Of a DNA stretch of 64,000 nucleotides, positions 60,640 through 64,000 are shown in pieces. The stretch spans positions 434,001 through 498,000 of the forward strand of contig NZ_JABJQZ010000004.1 in assembly GCF_013155335.1 (NCBI RefSeq), in the 5' to 3' direction. The notes below the pieces were generated by a model. It was not told the DNA's origin, did not search any database, and worked only from the letters and a program-made list of their open reading frames with translations. The stretch's first letter is position 1. The number at the start of each line of letters is the position of its first letter. Source of the stretch: Nocardioides sp. zg-1230 (GTDB lineage: Bacteria; Actinomycetota; Actinomycetes; Propionibacteriales; Nocardioidaceae). Both the position numbers and the translations under genes were made by a program.

Positions 60640-62490
60640 GTGGGCGAGGACGCGGAGCTGCGGGGCACCACCACTCGCGACGGGTTCCGGGTCCTGTGGG
60701 TCGCCGTCAAGCGCGAGCCGGTCGTCTTCACGGTCGCCACACTGGGAGCGGTCCTCTTCGGGGTGCTGACCGTGGCCGACGCCTGGGTGCTCGGCTGGGC
60801 GACGCAGCACGTGCTGATCCCGGCGTTCGAGACCGGCGAGATCGGCACCGACATGCTGGTGTGGGTGGTCGCCCTCTTCATGGGTGTGGCCATCCTGCGC
60901 GCCGTCGGCATCGTGGCACGCCGGCTGGGCGGCGGCATCATGTACTACCGGATGCAGTCGCACACGCGCCGCGGCGTGACCCGGCAGTACCTGTCCCTGC
61001 CGATGGAGTGGCACCAGCGCCACCCGACCGGCCAGCTGCTCTCCAACGCCTACTCGGACGTCGAGGCCGCCTGGTCGCCGATCATGCCGCTGCCGATGGC
61101 GCTCGGCACGGTCGTGATGATGGTCATCGCGGTGGTCCAGATGTTCATCGCCGACGTCGTGCTGGCGATGGTGGGGCTGCTCGTCTTCCCGGCCGTCGTG
61201 GTCGCCAACCTGCTCTACCAGCACTTCTCCTCCCCGCTGATGACCCGGGCGCAGGGGCTGCGCGCCGAGGTCAGCGAGATCGCCCACGAGTCCTTCGACG
61301 GCGCGATGGTCGTCAAGACGCTGGGTCGTGAGGTCGAGGAGACCGACCGGTTCCGTGCCAAGGCCCACGAGCTGCGCGACGTCAACATCCGCGCCGGGCG
61401 CTTCCGGGCGATCTTCGACCCGACCCTGGCCAGCCTGCCCAACCTCGGCGTGCTCGTCGTGCTGGCGGTCGGCGTCTCACGGGTCGCCAGCGGCGCGACC
61501 GAGGCCGGCGACGTCGTCACCGTCGCCTACCTGCTGACCATCGTGTCGTTCCCGATCCGTGCGATCGGCTGGCTCCTCGGGGAGTTCCCGCGATCGGTCG
61601 TGGGCTACCGCCGCGCCAAGGCGGTGCTCGACGCCACCGGCAACATGGCCTACGGCCTCGACGAGCTGCCCACCCGCACCACCGGTGGCGCGCTCCTGGA
61701 GGTCGAGGACCTCCACTACTCCTACGACGCCGACGCGCCGCTGCTGCGGGGCGTCGACTTCGACGTACGTCCTGGCCGCACCGTCGCGCTCGTCGGTGCC
61801 ACCGCGTCGGGCAAGAGCACGCTCACCAGCCTGATGACCCGGCTCGTCGACCCCGACGCCGGCCACATCCGCATCGACGGCCACGACCTCACGGGCCTGC
61901 GCAAGGGCGAGCTCCCGCGCGACGTGGCCCTCGTCCCGCAGACCGCCTTCATGTTCGACGACACCGTCCGGGGCAACGTCACGCTCGGTGCCGACGTTCC
62001 CGACGCCGACGTGTGGGCCGCGTTGCGCACCGCCCAGGCCGACGGCTTCGTCGCCGCCCTGCCCGAGGGCCTCGACACCAAGCTGGGGGAGCGCGGCACC
62101 TCGCTGTCCGGGGGGCAGCGACAGCGGCTGTCCCTCGCCCGGGCGCTGGTCCGCCGGCCGCGCCTGCTGATCCTCGACGACGCCACCTCCGCGGTGGACC
62201 CCGAGGTCGAGGCGCGGATCCTCGCCTCGCTGCGCGACGACCGCGGCGAGACTGACGGCGACGGCGACGGCTCGGCCGCCTCGCTGGTCGTGGTGGCCTA
62301 CCGCAAGGCGACGATCTCGCTGGCCGACGAGGTGGTGCACCTCGACGAGGGGCGCATCGTCGGGCGCGGCACCCACGCCGAGCTCCTGGCCTCCAGCCCC
62401 GCCTACGCGCAGCTGGTCAACGCCTACGAGACCGACGCCGCGCTCGACGCCGGGCCTGCGTCCGCAACCGACGGAGGGAGCTCGCGATGA
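60640..62490 (+). CDS. ABC exporter subunit 1 with degenerate ATP site
   Basis: 616 residues: six transmembrane helices (about 30-320), then an ATPase domain. Walker A GATASGKSTLTSL and signature LSGGQRQRLSLARAL are intact. Walker B ends LLILDDATSAVD, with Asp where the catalytic Glu should be, and the switch region reads VVAYRKATISLADEV, with Tyr where His is expected. Such changes mark the weak site of heterodimeric exporters (TM287/288, TmrAB type). Substrates may be drugs, lipids or peptides. The GTG start has GGGGAGG upstream. The stop overlaps the partner gene by ATGA. Confidence 0.9.
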   Translation: MGEDAELRGTTTRDGFRVLWVAVKREPVVFTVATLGAVLFGVLTVADAWVLGWATQHVLIPAFETGEIGTDMLVWVVALFMGVAILRAVGIVARRLGGGIMYYRMQSHTRRGVTRQYLSLPMEWHQRHPTGQLLSNAYSDVEAAWSPIMPLPMALGTVVMMVIAVVQMFIADVVLAMVGLLVFPAVVVANLLYQHFSSPLMTRAQGLRAEVSEIAHESFDGAMVVKTLGREVEETDRFRAKAHELRDVNIRAGRFRAIFDPTLASLPNLGVLVVLAVGVSRVASGATEAGDVVTVAYLLTIVSFPIRAIGWLLGEFPRSVVGYRRAKAVLDATGNMAYGLDELPTRTTGGALLEVEDLHYSYDADAPLLRGVDFDVRPGRTVALVGATASGKSTLTSLMTRLVDPDAGHIRIDGHDLTGLRKGELPRDVALVPQTAFMFDDTVRGNVTLGADVPDADVWAALRTAQADGFVAALPEGLDTKLGERGTSLSGGQRQRLSLARALVRRPRLLILDDATSAVDPEVEARILASLRDDRGETDGDGDGSAASLVVVAYRKATISLADEVVHLDEGRIVGRGTHAELLASSPAYAQLVNAYETDAALDAGPASATDGGSSR

Positions 62491-64000
62491 GCACCACCAC
62501 CCCCGCCGCCTCCGGCACCCGGATGGACACCGGGGAGGACATCGGCGCCATCGCGACCCTCCGCCTCGGCATGAAGTACTCACCCGAGCTGCGCGAGGGC
62601 CTCGGCCGGACCCTCTTCTACGCCGTCATCGCCTCCTGCGGCCAGATCGTCGTGCCGATCGCCGTGCAGCAGACCCTCGACCGCGGCCTCAACGGGCCCG
62701 ATGGGCCGCGCCTCGACTACGTCGCGTGGATGGGCGTGCTTGCCGCGGTCGCGATCGCGGTGACCAGCTGGGCGTCCTACCTGATGACCAGCCGGTTGTT
62801 CACCGTCTCCGAGCGAGGCCTCGCGACGCTGCGCACGAAGGCGTTCCGCCACGTCCACGACCTGCCGCTGCTCACCCAGAACACCGAGCGCCGCGGCGCC
62901 CTGGTCTCGCGCGTGACCAGCGACGTCGACCAGGTCAGCCAGTTCCTGGTCTTCGGCGGCCTCATCTTCGTCGTCAGCATCGGGCAGATGCTGGTCGCGA
63001 CCGTGCTGATGGTCGTCTACAGCTGGCAGCTCGCGCTGGTCGTGTGGCTGGCCTTCGCGCCGCTGTTCCTGTCGATCCGCTGGTTCCAGAAGAAGCTGTC
63101 GGCCGCCTACACCGTCGTACGCCACCAGGTGGGCGTGCTGCTCGGTGCGATCTCCGAGCCGGTCGTCGGCGCCGCGGTCGTCCGCTCCTACGGCATCGAG
63201 GACCGCACGCAGGCGCGCATCGACACCGCCATCCAGGACTGGCAGGACGCCTACACGCACGCCCAGACCTACACGGTCACCTCGTTCTCCCTCGGCGGCC
63301 TCTCGGCGGGCCTGGCCAACGCCGGCGTGATCGTGATCGGTGTGCTGCTCGGCTTCACCGGCGACATGACTCCCGGCACGGTGCTCGCCTTCGCCTTCCT
63401 CGTCACGCTGTTCGTGGGGCCGGTCCAGATGGGCACCCAGATCCTCACGGACGCGCAGAACGCGATCGCCAGCTGGCGCCGGGTCCTCGGCATCCTGGAG
63501 ACCCCGGCCGACCTCGTCGATCCGGGCGCGGACGGTGAGGTGCTGCCCCGGGGCCCGATCGACGTCCGGTTCGCCGACGTCAGCTTCGCCTACCCCGACG
63601 GGCCCCCGGTGCTCCGCGAGGTCGACCTCGCGATCGACGCCGGCACCCGCGTGGCGATCGTGGGGGAGACCGGCTCGGGCAAGTCCACCTTCGCCAAGCT
63701 GCTCACCCGCCTGATGGACCCCACCGACGGGTCGGTGCTGCTCGACGGCGTCGACGTACGCCGCATCGACGCGCGCTCCCTGCGGCGCAGCGTCGTGCTG
63801 GTGCCGCAAGAGGGGTTCCTGTTCGACGACTCGATCGCGGCCAACGTGCGCTACGGCAGGCTCGACGCCACCGAGGACGAGATCCGGGCGTCGGCGGTCG
63901 AGCTCGGCATCGACGACTGGCTGCGCGGCCTCCCGCGCGGGCTCCACACCCAGGTCGGGCAGCGTGGCGAGTCGCTGTCTGCCGGCGAGCGCCAGCTCGT
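62487..64000 (+). CDS. ABC exporter subunit 2, truncated by the window edge
   Basis: The 504 residues present cover the six-helix transmembrane domain and most of the ATPase domain. RGALVSRVTSDVDQVSQFL is typical of exporters. Walker A GETGSGKSTFAKLL and the Q-loop VVLVPQEGFLFDDS are visible. The signature appears as ESLSAGERQLV at the very end; LSAGE in place of LSGGQ is common in this partner type. Walker B and the switch lie outside the window. The ATGA overlap with subunit 1 supports a 1:1 heterodimer. The frame is open to the last base. Confidence 0.92.
   Translation, partial: MSTTTPAASGTRMDTGEDIGAIATLRLGMKYSPELREGLGRTLFYAVIASCGQIVVPIAVQQTLDRGLNGPDGPRLDYVAWMGVLAAVAIAVTSWASYLMTSRLFTVSERGLATLRTKAFRHVHDLPLLTQNTERRGALVSRVTSDVDQVSQFLVFGGLIFVVSIGQMLVATVLMVVYSWQLALVVWLAFAPLFLSIRWFQKKLSAAYTVVRHQVGVLLGAISEPVVGAAVVRSYGIEDRTQARIDTAIQDWQDAYTHAQTYTVTSFSLGGLSAGLANAGVIVIGVLLGFTGDMTPGTVLAFAFLVTLFVGPVQMGTQILTDAQNAIASWRRVLGILETPADLVDPGADGEVLPRGPIDVRFADVSFAYPDGPPVLREVDLAIDAGTRVAIVGETGSGKSTFAKLLTRLMDPTDGSVLLDGVDVRRIDARSLRRSVVLVPQEGFLFDDSIAANVRYGRLDATEDEIRASAVELGIDDWLRGLPRGLHTQVGQRGESLSAGERQL

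Overview
The window comes from a very GC-rich actinobacterium. Codon third positions are almost all G or C, starts are often GTG, and genes overlap in long ATGA/GTGA chains. The gene content (DUF6504 - SAV_6107-type HEPN - DnaE2, Wag31/SepF/YggT, a division cluster without ftsA, MoxR-DUF58-transglutaminase next to mraZ, 13E12-type HNH protein) suggests Nocardioidaceae, probably Nocardioides or a close relative. This placement is by gene recognition, not by a search.

Layout. (1) 1-7335, plus strand: a damage-tolerance block with a LexA-type box cut by the left window edge, DUF6504, a HEPN protein, error-prone polymerase DnaE2, a methyltransferase, DNA polymerase IV and a DUF3040 membrane protein. 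(2) 7417-7544: a four-unit repeat between convergent genes. (3) 7565-12205, minus strand: moxR - DUF58 - transglutaminase. (4) 12492-31734, plus strand: the dcw cluster mraZ - small membrane protein - rsmH - ftsL - ftsI - murE - murF - mraY - murD - ftsW - murG - murC - ftsQ - ftsZ, then pgeF, the PLP-binding protein gene, sepF, yggT and wag31, closed by a strong terminator. (5) 31891-35060: a DksA-type zinc finger protein with a histone-H1-like tail, lspA, an RluD-type pseudouridine synthase and an acetyltransferase apparently fused to a chorismate-mutase fold. (6) 35156-43428: ThuA-like secreted protein (minus), DUF2332, replicative polymerase DnaE1, two envelope proteins. (7) 43443-44663, minus: YbaK and a LON-N protein. 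(8) 44743-57923: histidine genes hisD-C-B-H, then about 7.5 kb of accessory genes (hemerythrin, phosphodiesterase family, SRPBCC, small membrane proteins, a frameshifted IS30 element, a DUF222/HNH protein, a P-loop kinase), then hisA - NUDIX - hisF. (9) 57951-64000: a polar amino-acid ABC importer and a heterodimeric ABC exporter whose second subunit runs off the right edge.

How the parts work together. The dcw block makes lipid II (MurC-F, MraY, MurG) and builds the divisome (FtsZ, SepF, FtsQ, FtsL, FtsW, FtsI, Wag31). MraZ is expected to repress its own promoter through four GTGGRG boxes, and a second pair of the same boxes faces the divergent moxR operon. All three DNA polymerases present (DnaE1, DnaE2, Pol IV) are synthesis enzymes, the last two translesion types. 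The his genes cover the middle of histidine synthesis. hisG, hisE, hisI and a histidinol-phosphate phosphatase are not in the window.

A recurrent signal across the window is TANNNT placed 6-8 bases before the start codon, which points to widespread leaderless transcription. I saw no tRNA, rRNA or CRISPR array. No single feature stands out as an unmistakable new system. The best leads are the second MraZ-type operator, the acetyltransferase/AroQ fusion, the HEPN protein with an RNase-type motif in the mutagenesis operon, the ftsZ upstream palindrome, and the split his operon.
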